NCBI GenBank assembly: GCA_024226515.1
Contig: JAAELQ010000295.1
Span: 26,068-90,067 of the forward strand
Length of the DNA stretch: 64,000 bases
Direction: 5' to 3'
DNA from: a bacterium
GTDB lineage: Bacteria; Acidobacteriota; Polarisedimenticolia; Polarisedimenticolales; Polarisedimenticolaceae
Shown: piece after piece, positions 1 through 13,600 of the stretch
Layout of the letters: every line of letters begins with the position of its first letter
Numbering within the stretch: position 1 is the stretch's first letter
Made by a program: the position numbers and the translations under genes
The notes under the pieces: model-generated
What the model was told of the DNA's origin: nothing
The model's input: the letters and a program-made list of their open reading frames with translations, nothing else
The model's database searches: none

Positions 1-3000
1 CTCGGCGACCACGGCGAGGTGCTGCTCGTCGGAGGGATCCAGATCACGAGCCCCGGGTTCGGCGGCGACGACAGGATCTGGGGCAACGCCGGCAGCGACA
101 CGGTCCGTGCCGGCGCGGGCAACGACGTCGTGTTCGGTGACAACGGCTCGATCACGCTCGACGCCGGGGCGATCGCCGAGATTCTCAGCACCGATACGCT
201 GAACGACGCGGGTGGCGCGGATGACATTCACGGCAATCGCGGTCACGACGTGCTCATCGGCGGCGTGAACGGTTTGACACTGACCGACGCGGACGTCATC
301 GACGGCAACGAGGGTGACGACATCCTGCTGGGCGACAACGCACGGCTCGACTTCGAGGACGGCGACACCGACCCCTCGACGCTGGATCGGGTGGAGACCC
401 TGCTCGATGGGCTCGGTGGCGACGATTCGATCTCGGGCGGCGAGGGACGCGACGTGGCCCTGGGCGGCATGGGAGACGACGCGTTGTTCGGCGGCGCGGG
501 CGAGGACATCCTGCTCGGCGACAACGGAGAGATTCTGCTCGCCGGGCTGACCGGACAGTTCGTCTTGCTGGGCAGCGCGATCGACACGGTCCGCACGACG
601 GACACCACCGCGCCGACCGGCGGCGCGGACACGATCGACGGCGATGCCGGCGACGATCTCGTCGCCGGCGGTGTCGCGAGCGATACGCTGCACGGTAACC
701 AGGGCGACGACGCGCTGCTCGGCGACAACGCGCGGTTCGAGTGGAGCTATGCCGGAGACGTTGCGTACGCGGGGATCGAGACCGGCTTCGTCTTCGATGC
801 CTCGCGGAGTACACTCGACCTGATCACGACGGACCTGCCCGCTGCGCATCCGGGTGGGCGCGACGAGATCCACGGCGACGACGGCGACGATCTGATCTTC
901 GGCGGTACCGACGCCGACGCGTTGTCGGGCGAAACCGGTGACGACTTGATCTTCGGCGACCACGGCCGGATCTACCCGACGGAGAGTGCGCTGGCCGCCT
1001 TCCACTCGCGCAACTTCTTCTCCATCGATCGCGGCGACACGGACGGCGGAGCGGGGGATCGGATTCACGGGGCGGACGGTGACGACGTGCTGCTCGGCCA
1101 GCAGGGCGACGATCGGCTGTTCGGCGGGAACGATGACGACGACCTGATCGGTGGTCACAACGTTGCCGGGGGCATCGACGAGCTCTCGACGCCGACGATC
1201 GACGCATCGTTCGCGATGAATCCGGCCGTCGGCGACATCCTGGACGGTGAGGCCGGCGCGGACGTGCTGGCCGGGGACAACGCGACGATCTGGCGCGAGG
1301 CCGATCCGGCGAGCCTGCGCTTCCGGGCGCTGACCGGCGACCTGATGTACACCGCGGTGGACCCGGGCGACGGGATCACGGCGGGCGAGGACGCCGCGCC
1401 CGACGTCACCGGAGTGTCCTACCGGGACCCGGACTCGCCGAGCGGAGCGTTGGGGCGCAGCATCACGTTGCTGGACCACGACGAGAGCCCGACCCCGTTG
1501 ACCTTCGGCGCCGACTTCCTTGCGGGTGGAGCGGGCGGTGACCTGCTGTTCGGCCAGCTCGGCTCGGACGTGTTGCAGGGCGACGGCTCGATCGGAGCCG
1601 ACAGCGGTTCCGGCACTGCGATCACGATCGACGACGCCGGCTCTCCCGACACGGGCGAGACCCTGTTCTTCAACATCATCGAGGCCGTCTCGGACGGCGA
1701 CGATTACATCGAGGGCAACGGCGGAGCGGATCTGATCTACGGCGGGCTCGGCCAGGACGACCTCGTCGGCGGCAGCTCCGAGCTGTTCGGGCTGATCGCG
1801 CCGGCACAGCGGCCCGACGGCGCGGACACACTGTTCGGCGGTGCCGCGACCGACGTCCTGCGCAACGACGCCGGCGACACGAGCGCCGACGGGCACGCGC
1901 GCGACGCGGACGTTCTTGCCGGAGACAACGCGAACATCTATCGCCTGGTGGACGGGGACGGAGTCGGCAACGGCGCGTATCTGACGTTCGCCCACGACAC
2001 CTACGCCACGTCGCTGCGCCTCGTTCCCCGCGCCGTCGAGCTGCTGGACTACACACTGGGAGGCTTCGATTTCGACGCGGCTGCCGCGGCCGGGGACAGG
2101 GGCGGCCCCGACGTGCTGCACGGCGAGTCGGGCGACGACGTGCTGTACGGCATGGTCGGTCCGGACGTACTCTACGGCGAGGGTCAAGATGACGATCTGA
2201 TCGGCGGCCAGGACCACGACTGGATCTCCGGCGGCACCGGCGATGACGGCGCGATCGGCGACGACGGCCGGATCCTGACCAGCCGCAACGACGACGTTCC
2301 GGAGCCGCTGTTCGGAATCGCCGCTCTCGACCCCGGTGAGCTGGACCGGACGATCCGCACGTTCGGAGATATCCAGACGGCGACGATTCACCCGGCCGGC
2401 CGCCTGAACAAGTCCGTCGTGCTCGCGCCGTTCAACTTGACTCCGTCGGCGCTGCCCGACGACCCGCTCTACGTCCCGGGCGGTGCCGACGACGTGATCT
2501 TCGGCGGGCTGGGTCACGATTTCTTGCACGGCGGAGCGGGCGACGACGCGATCTCGGGCGCGGAGGCTCTGTCGTTGGCCAGCCCCGTCGATTTTCAGTT
2601 GTTCTACGACGACCCGCTCAACGTCGGCTTCTCGCTGCAGTTCGGGATCTTTCATCCGGGCCAGTTCGAGGCCTACGACGAATTCAATCCACTGCGGAAA
2701 CTTTTCCCGCAGACGGATCCGTTCTTCCTCAACTTCGATCCCTCCGAGGGCCCCGACGTCGATCCCGGCGCCGCGGTCGTGCACAGCGACGGGGACGACG
2801 TGATCTTCGGTGATCTGGGGAACGACTGGATCGTCGGCGGCACCGGACGCGATCACCTCTACGGCGGCTGGGGCAACGACCTGCTCAACGCCGACGACGA
2901 TCACGACTCGAACGCGACCAACGACATTCCCGACGACCATCCGAGCTACGAGGACATCGCGTTCGGCGGAGCCGGCCGCGACGTGCTGATCGGCAATACG

Positions 3001-4674
3001 CAAGGCGATCGGCTGATCGACTGGGGCGGTCTGCAGGACACACACGTGTTGCCCTTCGCCCCGGGCGACGGATTCACGACGACCAGTTCGCTGCAACCGG
3101 GTCTGCCCGAGTATCTTTACGAACTGTCCGAGGCTGACGGGGCCGACGCGACGCTGGGCGGCGATCCGGCACGCAACGGCGAGCCCGACGGCGAGCTGGG
3201 ATTGCTGATCGGGACCGACCCTGACTGGGCGGAGCAGACCGGCTCCCCGGGCGATCCCTGGTTCGAGACGATCCCTGCGGGGACACTTCACGGCGGGCCG
3301 CACGAAGTCCTGCGCCGGGCCCGATTCTCCAACGGCCGCGAGGACGGATTCGCCGTCGAGAGCGGCAGCCAGCGAGCGCACCAGGGCCGTCTGGAGCTGA
3401 CCCCGGAGTCGGGAGGCGATGCGGTCAGCCTGTTCTACGTCGACGATCCGCTTCCCGGCTACTTCGAGATCCTGGCCAAGCTCGAGACGAGTGAGCAGAA
3501 CGCATACCTGATCTTCGACTACCGCGGCCCGGAGGACTTCAAGTTCGCCGGGATCGACCTGACGGCCGGGGCAAGCGGCCAGCTCCAGATCGGTCGCCGC
3601 CTGGCGGGCGGCTGGCTGGTCGATGCGACATCGGACGTGACGCTGACCCCGGGTGCGGACTATTCGGTGACCCTGGCGCTGAACAGCGCTCCCGCCGCTC
3701 CGTTTCAGGGCGAGAGAACGGCAACGCTGTCCGTGGACGGCGTGGGGAGCCTGAACCACGACTTCTCGCCGACCGACGGCGGTGCGTTCACGGACGGGAT
3801 GCTCGGTGTCGGTACAAACGGTTCCCGCGCGCGCGTCGACAACGTGACGGTAAGGGTCGTCGAGCCGCCGGTCACACGCGCCGACACGTACGACTTCGTT
3901 TCGCCTGCGGATCCGTTCCTCGGCACCGGAGGCGGTTTCTCGGTCGTCGCCGGCCGCTACACCTCCGCGGGCGGCCTCGCGTTCAGGTTGGTCGATCCAC
4001 CCGAACCGAGTGGCCTGCCGAGTGGACTCTCACCGTCCTCGCTCCTGCGCATCGAGGCCACGTTGAACACCGACACCGCGGGCGGAATACTCTTCGACTT
4101 CGCCAGCGTCTATTCACTCAAGTCCGTGTTCATTGATGCGCAGACCGACCGGGTCGTCGTTGCGCACTGGGCCCCGAACCGGACCGACTTCGTCGAGGAC
4201 CTCGCCGTCGGGCGAACGATCGACGCGAGCACGGACTACGACCTGCTCGTCGAGCTTCGAGGATCCGCGCTGACGGTTTCGCTGGACGGAGTGACGCTGC
4301 TCCATCACGTCTATCACGGGTCGCTGGTCGACGGAGGCTTCGGCGTGATCAGCCTGGACGGGGTGACCTCGTTCGACGATGTGACGGTGACGGTCCGCGA
4401 TCCATCGGCCATCGGCGGCGGCGGCACGGTCGGCATCGCGCCCGCCGGGCCGCAGAGCACCACGCCGCCGCTGCCGGGTTGGTTGATCGATCTGGATCGC
4501 GTCGGCAACGGGACGGCACACGAAGCCCGGCCGAACCCAGTTGACGAGGACGAGAAGGAGCGACCGGCGCGCGACGCCGAGGCGCTTGCAACCCGTCCGA
4601 AGACTCCGCCGCGCGAGCAACGGGACCGAGACTGGCTGATCGATGACGACCTCTTCGGGTCCCGCAAGGAGTGA
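1..4674 (+). CDS. RTX-like calcium-binding repeat protein with two LamG-like domains (5' end outside window)
   Basis: The frame is open from the first base, so this is the C-terminal 1557 codons of a larger protein. Window residues 1 to about 1015 are glycine/aspartate-rich repeats of the hemolysin/RTX type, arranged in longer modules that each close with a GDN-type motif such as LLGDNARLDF, LAGDNATIWR or IGDDGRILTS. Such repeats normally bind calcium in exported proteins and fold outside the cell. Residues about 1100-1290 and 1291-1467 are two related beta-sandwich (LamG/DUF1080-like) domains sharing motifs like ILFDF/LIFDY and FDDVTV/VDNVTV, which in this family suggest carbohydrate or ligand binding. 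A basic and acidic tail ends in FGSRKE; no known sorting tail is seen. The stop lies one base before the next start, so it is probably co-transcribed with the three genes downstream. Role (adhesin, S-layer-like or matrix protein) is inferred. Confidence 0.85.
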   Translation, partial: LGDHGEVLLVGGIQITSPGFGGDDRIWGNAGSDTVRAGAGNDVVFGDNGSITLDAGAIAEILSTDTLNDAGGADDIHGNRGHDVLIGGVNGLTLTDADVIDGNEGDDILLGDNARLDFEDGDTDPSTLDRVETLLDGLGGDDSISGGEGRDVALGGMGDDALFGGAGEDILLGDNGEILLAGLTGQFVLLGSAIDTVRTTDTTAPTGGADTIDGDAGDDLVAGGVASDTLHGNQGDDALLGDNARFEWSYAGDVAYAGIETGFVFDASRSTLDLITTDLPAAHPGGRDEIHGDDGDDLIFGGTDADALSGETGDDLIFGDHGRIYPTESALAAFHSRNFFSIDRGDTDGGAGDRIHGADGDDVLLGQQGDDRLFGGNDDDDLIGGHNVAGGIDELSTPTIDASFAMNPAVGDILDGEAGADVLAGDNATIWREADPASLRFRALTGDLMYTAVDPGDGITAGEDAAPDVTGVSYRDPDSPSGALGRSITLLDHDESPTPLTFGADFLAGGAGGDLLFGQLGSDVLQGDGSIGADSGSGTAITIDDAGSPDTGETLFFNIIEAVSDGDDYIEGNGGADLIYGGLGQDDLVGGSSELFGLIAPAQRPDGADTLFGGAATDVLRNDAGDTSADGHARDADVLAGDNANIYRLVDGDGVGNGAYLTFAHDTYATSLRLVPRAVELLDYTLGGFDFDAAAAAGDRGGPDVLHGESGDDVLYGMVGPDVLYGEGQDDDLIGGQDHDWISGGTGDDGAIGDDGRILTSRNDDVPEPLFGIAALDPGELDRTIRTFGDIQTATIHPAGRLNKSVVLAPFNLTPSALPDDPLYVPGGADDVIFGGLGHDFLHGGAGDDAISGAEALSLASPVDFQLFYDDPLNVGFSLQFGIFHPGQFEAYDEFNPLRKLFPQTDPFFLNFDPSEGPDVDPGAAVVHSDGDDVIFGDLGNDWIVGGTGRDHLYGGWGNDLLNADDDHDSNATNDIPDDHPSYEDIAFGGAGRDVLIGNTQGDRLIDWGGLQDTHVLPFAPGDGFTTTSSLQPGLPEYLYELSEADGADATLGGDPARNGEPDGELGLLIGTDPDWAEQTGSPGDPWFETIPAGTLHGGPHEVLRRARFSNGREDGFAVESGSQRAHQGRLELTPESGGDAVSLFYVDDPLPGYFEILAKLETSEQNAYLIFDYRGPEDFKFAGIDLTAGASGQLQIGRRLAGGWLVDATSDVTLTPGADYSVTLALNSAPAAPFQGERTATLSVDGVGSLNHDFSPTDGGAFTDGMLGVGTNGSRARVDNVTVRVVEPPVTRADTYDFVSPADPFLGTGGGFSVVAGRYTSAGGLAFRLVDPPEPSGLPSGLSPSSLLRIEATLNTDTAGGILFDFASVYSLKSVFIDAQTDRVVVAHWAPNRTDFVEDLAVGRTIDASTDYDLLVELRGSALTVSLDGVTLLHHVYHGSLVDGGFGVISLDGVTSFDDVTVTVRDPSAIGGGGTVGIAPAGPQSTTPPLPGWLIDLDRVGNGTAHEARPNPVDEDEKERPARDAEALATRPKTPPREQRDRDWLIDDDLFGSRKE

Positions 4675-4675
4675 G

Positions 4676-7600
4676 ATGATCGGATGGCGCGATCGAGGGC
4701 GGGCGGCGGCGGGAGCAGTTCTCCTGTCGGTTGGCGCTACGGGTGTCGCGCTCGCCCAACCGCTTGCGCCGGCCGCGCCCGCGACCTGTGAACCGGTCCC
4801 GCTCGGCGCGCCGGCCGGCTGGTCGACGCGGGCGCCGATGCCGGCCTCCGTTCGAGAAGCGGCGGGTGTCCTCATCGGCGATCGGATCTACGTCACGCAC
4901 GGATTCGACGTCACCAGCGGCGAGTCCGCCGCAACCTACATCTATGACATCCCGAGCGACAGGTGGGACACGGGGTCGCCGGCGGCCGTTTCCCGCCGTG
5001 GCCTGACCGGAGTTTGCATCCAGGATCATCGGGGGCAGGGGCTGGTCTTCGCCGTCGGCGGCAGCGGCGGCGGCGGCCCGGTGGGTAGCGTCGAGATCTA
5101 CAACCCGGTGACGGGGCAGTGGGATCCCGATCCGTTCCCGCCGCCGCCTCCGTTGCCCACGCCGCGGCGTGGTGTCGGCGCGGCCTGGGTTCCACGCTTC
5201 GGGGTTCAGGGAGGCATGCTGGGTACCGTCTTCGTCGTCGGAGGCAGCACCAGCGGCTCCGGGCCCGGCAGCGGAACTCCGAGCGCGATCAACGAGGCCT
5301 ACGACGTGGAACTCGGCGTCTGGGTCGGTCTGAGCCCGATGCCGGTCGCGCTGACCGACGTGTACTCGACGACGTACTCCCGGGCGACGGGCCGGGTCTA
5401 CGTGATCGGCGGCTACGCCGGTACGCCCGCGCCGCTGGTCCAGATCTATGATCCGCTCGCCGACTCGTGGTCCTCCGGCGCGCCGATGTTCACGTCGCGT
5501 TCGGGACTGATCTCCGGAATCTGCGGCGACCGGATCCACGCCATCGGCGGGGAAGCCGGGTTCGAGCTGGATGCCCACGAGTCCTACGACCCGCTGGCCG
5601 ACGGATGGGCTTTCGAAACGGTGAAGCCGACGCCGTTGTCGCAGATGGCGTCGCAAGCCGTTTCGACGGGCTCCGAGATCTTCGCCATCGGCTCCGGCCC
5701 CACCCCGTCGACGCAGACGACGGAGATGTTCGCCTGCGGCAGCGCAGCACAGCCTCCGCCGAGCTGCCGGCCGCTCCAACTCGGCGGCGCTCGCGCGTGG
5801 ACGGACATCGCCGATCCGAATTTCACTCCCGCCGAGGACGCGGCCGGAGTCGTCATCGGCGATGAGATCTACCTCACGCACGGCGCAGGATCTCTGCTCA
5901 ACCGGGTCTACAGCATGACCGGCGACTCCTGGAGCGCGGGCCCGTCGGCAAGCGTGGGTCGCTCCCACGTCAGCGGCGCCTGCGTCGAGGAGCCCTCGGG
6001 ACAGGGTCTGGTCTTTTCCGTCGGCGGCTTCGTCGGGGCGTCGCCCAGCGGGGTCGTCGAAATCTTCGACCCGGCGGACGGGACGTGGTCCGTGCCGGCG
6101 CCGATGCCGACGCCGCGAGGGGGAGCCGGCTCCGCATTCGTTCCGGGGCCCGGAGTGCTCGGCGGCTCACGCGGAAACGTGTACGTCTTCGGCGGCGACA
6201 GCACGCCCGGGCTCGTCAACGGCACCCCGCTGACGACGGTCGAGGCCTACGACGTCCAGGCCGACGCGTGGAGCGGCGTGAGCCCCATGCTCGTCGGCGT
6301 GACCGACGTGCCGGCCACGGTCTACTTCCCGCAGACCGGGGAGATCCACGTCATCGGTGGATACGACGGAGCCGTCGCCGGCGACACGGTCCAGATCTAC
6401 GATCTCGCGACGGGCTCCTGGTCGTTCGGGCCGGCGCTCCCCACCCCGCGCGCCAACGCGATCGCAGGAATCTGTGGGTCGCGGATCTACGTCGTCGGCG
6501 GAATCGACGAGAGCTTCAACACGCGACTGGAGAACGAGTCGTTCGATCCTCTCGGCGGCCTCTGGAGAACCGAGCCGTCGTTGCCCATGCCGCTGGGCCT
6601 CGCGTCGCAGTCCCTGTCCACCACCGCCGACCTCTTCGCTTTCTCGGACTTCGAGTCCTACCGCTTCAGTTGCGGCTTCTTCCCCTCGGGGGAGACTCCC
6701 GCCGGGTGCGAGACGATCCAGCGCGGTGGCCTGGACTGGGCTGTGGCCGCACCGCTGCCGGACCCGACCGAGGGTGCTGCCGGCGTGGCGATCGGCGACA
6801 AGGTCTACGTCACGCACGGCCGCTCCGCTGCGGGGGATACGGCCGGGACGCGGATCTACGACATCGACGACGACTCCTGGAGCGCGGGCGCGGCGGCCGG
6901 GGTCGCGCGGTCCGAGCTGGCCGGGGTGTGCGTCGTCGACGCGAGCGGAGCGGGTCGGGTCTTCGTGGTCGGAGGTCGTTCGGACGCGCCCGTCTCCGGG
7001 CCGCTGGCCGACGTGGAGCTGTACGATCCGACAACCGACACGTGGGACGCGCTGCCCTCCATGCCCACGCCCCGGCGCGGGCTGGGAGTCGCGCTCGTCC
7101 CCGACCTCGGCGTTGGCGGCGGGACGCGCGGAAGCGTCTTCGTCCTGGGCGGCAGCAACGGCGACGCGCCGCAGAGCGGCACGCCGCTGTCCGTCAACGA
7201 AGCCTACGACGTCGAGCTGGAGCTCTGGATCCCGCGGGCCCCGATGCCGCTGGCGATGATGGACGTGCAGTCGACGCTCTACGAGCCGGGCACGCAGCGG
7301 ATCTATGTCATCGGCGGTTTCAACGGCTTCTCCGTCTCGCCGTCGGTTCAGATCTACGATCCCGTTGCCGACAGCTGGTCCATCGGCAGCGCGATGCCTA
7401 CCGCGCGCTCCGGAATGGTCGCCGGCATCTGCGGCAACCGGATCTGGGCCATCGGCGGTTCGGACGAGGAGTCGAGCCTCGACGTCAACGAGTCGTACGA
7501 TCCGTACACCGACACCGGGCTCGCGGCGGAGCCGTTCAAGCCGACCCCCGCCTCGGAGATGGCCGCCCAGTGCGTGTACACCGGGGCCGAGGTGTTCGCG

Positions 7601-10600
7601 ATTGGCGCGAAACTCTGGGAAGCGGCCTCGGGCCGAGAGAACGAGGTGCTGACCTGCGGGATCTGCCAGGGGCCCGACTCCGACGGCGACCTGCTGGCCG
7701 ATGCCTGCGACAACTGTCCACACTTTCCCAACCCGCCGCAGATCGATGTGGACATGGATGGCTTCGGGGATCCCTGTGACTTCGACACCGACAACGACGG
7801 TGTCGACGACCTGACCGACGTCGATGACTCCGATCCCACGATCTGCACGGACGTCGACGGGGATGGCTGCGACGACTGTTTCCCCACGCCGAACAAGGAC
7901 GGCTTCGGCCCGCTGCCCGATAACGATCCGTTCGACGACGGCACGGACACCGATGGCGACGGACTGTGCGACGCGGGCGATCTCGATGACGACAACGACG
8001 GCGTGGAAGATCTGGCTCCCGATCTCGACCCATTCGACCCCACGGTCTGCGAGGACCTGGACGGGGACCTGTGCGACGACTGTTCGCCGGGGCCGGGTAA
8101 GGACGGCTTCGGCCCCGCTCCGGACAACGATCCGTTCAACGACGGGACGGACACCGACACGCCGTTCGACGGTCTGTGTGATGACTTCGATCCGGACGAC
8201 GACAACGACGGCGTGGCCGACGCGAGTGATCCCGAGCCGCTGAACCCGAGTGTTTGTGGGCTCGACGCCGACCTCGACACCTGCGACGACTGCGCCGACG
8301 GTGTGGACGGCTTCGGCCCGGACGACGACGACGATATCGCCAGCGACGGAACGAATACCGACGCGCCGTTCGATTCGCTGTGCGATGCCGGCGACCCGGA
8401 CGACGACAACGACGGGGTGGCGGACGCGAGCGATCCCGCACCGCTGAACCCCAACGTCTGTGGCCTGGACGCCGACGGCGACGAGTGCGACGACTGCACG
8501 GTGGGAGTGGACGGCCTCGACGTCTTGGCGGACGCCGTCCCCGGCAACGACGGGACCAACACGGACGCGCCGTTCGACGGACTCTGCGATGCCGGCGATC
8601 CGGACGACGACAACGACGGCGTGGCCGACGCCGCGGATCCGGAACCGCTGAACCCCAATGTCTGCGGCCTGGACGCGGACGGCGACGGTTGCGACGACTG
8701 CGCGGTGGGGGTGGACGGCCTCGACGTCCTGCCGGACTCCGCCCCGGCCAACGACGGGACGAACACGGACGCGCCCTTCGACGGGCTGTGCGATGCCGGC
8801 GATCCGGACGACGACAACGACGGCGTGGCGGACGCAGCCGATCCCGAACCGCTGAACCCGTTCGTTTGCGGCCTGGACGCCGACGAGGACGGCTGCGACG
8901 ACTGCACCGGCGGGGGAGACGGCCTCGACCTGCTTCCCAACTCCGATATTGCCGACGACGGGCTGGACACGGACAGTGACGGCGTCTGCGACGCGGGTGA
9001 TGCCGACGACGACGACGACGGCTACTCGGACGCGGACGAGCTGACGAACTGCCTGCCCGGACCGACCGACCCGTTGCAGGCTGCCTCGACGCCGCTCGAC
9101 ACCGATTCCGATCTGAGCTGCGACACCCTGGACGCCGACGACGACAACGACGGCGTCGAGGATGCGGCCGATCCCGAACAGCTGAATCCCGACGTCTGTG
9201 GCGTCGATACCGACGCCGACGGCTGTGACGATTGCGCCGGGGGCGGGGACGGGTACGGCCCACTACCCAACGACGACCCGGACGACGACGGCAGCGATAC
9301 CGACGGAGACGGAACGTGCAACGCCACGGACGCCGACGACGACAACGACGGCATCGCCGACACGGGGGACCTCGATCCGCTCGATCCGGACGTCTGCGGC
9401 GACAGCGACGGCGATGAGTGCGACGACTGCGCCGTCGGAACGGACGATTTCGAACCTCTGTCCGATTTCGACCCGTCGAGCGACGGGACGGACACCGACG
9501 GAGACGGCGCGTGCGACGACGGCGATGCCGACGACGACGACGACGGCTACTCGGACGAGGACGAGCTGACGAACTGCCTGCCCGGCCCGAGCGATCCGCT
9601 GTCCGCAGCGTCGACTCCCGTCGACACGGACTCCGACCTGAGCTGCGACACGCTGGACGACGACGACGACAACGACGGTGTGAACGACGCGAGCGACGTC
9701 CAGCAGCCGCTGAATCCACAGTTTTGCGAGCTCGACGCCGACGGCGACGGCTGTGACGACTGCGCCGAGGGCGTGGACGGCTTCGGTCCGCTGCCGGACG
9801 ACGTTCCGGCCCACGACGGGCCCGATCTGGACGAAGATGGCCTGTGCGATGTCGGTGACAATTGCCCGAGCAACGGCGATCCCGACCAGACGGACACCGA
9901 CGGCGACAGCCTGGGCAATCCCTGCGATCCGGACGACGACAACGACGGCGTGCCGGACGCGAGCGACCCCCAGCCGCTGAACCCGCAGCTCTGCGGTCTC
10001 GACGCGGACGATGACGACTGCGACGACTGCACGGGGAATCCGTTCTCGACCGGAACGCCGCCTCCGCCGCTCTGGACGCTGTTCACGCCGAGCACGACGA
10101 CCGACGGAGCCGATGCGGACGGTGACGGGGTGTGCGATGCGGGCGACAACTGTCCGGGCAACGGGGATCCCGACCAGGCCGACACGGACGGCGATGGCCT
10201 CGGCAACCCCTGCGACCCGGACGACGACAACGACGGCGTCGTGGACGGCCTGGACTTCGCGCCGCTCGACCCGGACCTCTGCGGCGATGCAGGCGACAAC
10301 GACACCTGCGACGACTGTTCGGTCGGGACCGACGACTTCGGGACCTTGCCCGACAACACGCCGGTGGACGACGGGACGGACACCGACGGGGACGGATTGT
10401 GCGACGCCGGCGACCTCGATGACGACAACGACGGCGTGGCGGACGCCGCCGGCGATCTCGATCCTCTGGATCCCAGGGTGTGCCGGGACATGGACGGGGA
10501 CACGTGCGACGACTGCACCGCCAATCCGCACTCCGTGGCCGTGCCCCCGCCGCCGACCTGGCAACTGTTTGTCCCGAGCACGACGACCGACGGGCCGGAC

Positions 10601-13600
10601 GCCGACCTGGACGGACTGTGCGATGCGGGAGACGCCTGTCCGAACGATCCCGACGTGACGGATACGGACGGCGACACGGTGGGAGACGTCTGTGACACCG
10701 ACGACGACAACGACGGTGTCGCCGACACGAGTGACCCCGAGCCGCTGAACCCGAACGTTTGCGGACTCGACAACGACGAGGACACCTGCGACGACTGCTC
10801 GATCGGGGTCGACGGCTTCGGCCCGGCTGCGGACGCGGACGTGGACAACGACGGAACGAACACCGACGCACCGTTCGACGAACTGTGCGATGCGGGCGAT
10901 CTGGACGATGACAACGACGGTGTTCCGGACGGCGTCGACCTGGATCCCCTGGACCCCGCCATCTGCCAGGACACCGACGACGACGGCTGTGACGACTGCG
11001 CGATCGGCGTCGATGGCTTCGGCCCGTTCTCCGACAACGATGCGGACGCCGACGGTCTCGATACGGACGAGGACGGCATCTGCGATCTCGGCGACAACTG
11101 CGACGACGACGTGAATCCCGACCAGACGAACACCGACGGCGACACGGAGGGCAACGCCTGCGACGCCGACGACGACAACGACGGCGTGCCGGATGTCGAC
11201 GACGACTCCCGACTGAATCCCGCGGTCTGTGAGGATCTCGATCTCGACGACTGCGACGATTGCTTCCCCACACCGGCCAAGGACGGCTTCGGCCCCCTGC
11301 CTGACAACGACCCGCTCGACGACGGCACGAACACCGATGCGCCGTTCGATTCGCTCTGCGACGTGGGCGATCCGGACGACGACAACGACGGTGTGAACGA
11401 CGACGTGGATACCGACTCACACAACCCGGACGTGTGTGGCGATGCCGACGGCGACGGCTGCGAAGACTGCGATCCCGGGACCGACGACCTGGGGCCGAAT
11501 TCCGACAGCGATACGGCCAACGACGGAGGCCTGGCGGAGACGGATCTGGACGCCGACGGCGTGTGCGACACGAACGACAACTGCCCGGGCAATGCCGACC
11601 CGGATCAGACCGACACCGACGGCGATTCGCTCGGGAATCCCTGCGACCCCGACGACGACAACGATGGCGTGCCGGACGGAAGCGACCTCGACCCTCTCGA
11701 TCCGACGATCTGCCAGGACACGGACGGCGACCTGTGTGACGACTGCGCGGTGGGGACGGACGGCTTCGGCCCCCTGCCTGACAACGATCCGCTCAACGAC
11801 GGGACAGACACGGACATGCCGTTCGACGGGCTGTGCAACGCCGGCGATCCGGATGACGACAACGACGGCGTGCCGGACGCGAGCGATCCCGCGCCGCTGA
11901 ATCCCAACGTCTGCGGGCTGGACTCGGACGGGGACGGCTGCGACGACTGTACGGTGGGAGTGGACGGCCTCGACGTTCTGGCGGACGCCGCCCCGGCCAA
12001 CGACGGGACGAACACCGACATGCCGTTCGACGGACTCTGCGACGCCGGCGATCCGGATGACGACAACGACGGCGTCGCGGACGCCAGCGATCCGGAGCCG
12101 CTGAATCCCAATGTCTGTGGCCTGGACGTGGACGGCGACAGTTGTGACGACTGCGCGGTGGGGGAGGACGGTTTCGGCCCCCTGCCTGACAACGATCCGC
12201 TCGACGACGGAACGAACACCGACATGCCGTTCGACGGGCTGTGCGACGCCGGCGATCCGGACGACGACAACGACGGCGTGATCGACACGCTGGACCTTGA
12301 TCCGCTGGAACCGACCGTTTGTGGTGACCTCGACGACGACGGCTGTGACGACTGCGCGATCGGAACGGACCAGTTCGGCCCGCTGTCGGATCGCCTCCCA
12401 CTCAACGACGGTCTGGACAGCGACCTGTCGTCTGGGCTGCGGGGCGCCTATTACGACAACACCAGCTTCGCCGATGCTCCGGTGATCCATGATGACCCGA
12501 GGGTCGCCTTCCGCTGGGGCGGTGGCTCGCCCGATCCGGCGATCGACCGGGACACGTTCAGCGCACGCTGGACCGGCCTGGTCGAGCCGCTGTTCAGCGA
12601 GACCTACACCTTCCGAGTACGTAGTGACGACGGCGTGCGGCTGTGGATCGGCCAGACCCTGCTCATCGACCAGCTCGTGGTCCAACCGCTGACCGAGACC
12701 AGCGGTTCGATCGCCCTCGTCGCCGGCATGCGGTACGAGCTGATCCTCGAGTACATCGAGGACGGCGACAACGCGGAGATCTGGCTCGGCTGGGAGAGCC
12801 TCTCGCTCCCGCCCCAGATCGTCCCCCCCGACCGACTGTTCAAGACCGACGGCCTGTGCGACGTCGGCGACCTCGACGACGACAACGACGGGGTGCCCGA
12901 CGCGTCGGACATCGCCCCGTTCGATCCGACCCTGTGCGAGGATGCCGACGGCGATGGTTGCGACGACTGCTCGATCGGCACCGACGGCCTGGGATTCCTC
13001 CCCGACAACGACCCGGCGGCCGACGGGCCCGACGCCGACGGCGACGGCGTCTGCGATCCCACGGACAACTGCCCGCAGGCGCTGAACGACAGTCAGCTCG
13101 ACTCGGACTCCGACGGACTGGGGGATGCCTGCGATCCGTGCCCGCTGGACCCGGACGGCGGGGACGGCGATGGTTGCGGCCTGCTGGACTGCGATCCCGT
13201 CAATCCGAACTGTTCCACCGACTGCACGGACGCCGACGCGGACGGATTCTGCGTCCCCGCGGACTGTGACGACGGCAACCCGAACTGCACGGCGGATTGC
13301 ACCGACGTCGATGGCGATGGCTTCTGTGTCGGCATCGACTGCGACGATTCGACCGGTGCCTGCACCACGGGCTGCGTCGATATGGACGGTGACGGCGTGC
13401 CGGTCTGCGCGAACGATTGCGACGACTCCGACGAGGACTGCTCGATCGATTGCGCCGACGTCGATATGGACGGTCTCTGTGTGGACATCGATTGCGACGA
13501 TGCGGACCCGGGCTGCACCGCCGACTGCGTCGATCAGGACGGCGACGGCGTGCCGCTCTGCGCCGGCGATTGTGACGACACCAACCCCGGTTGTACGACG

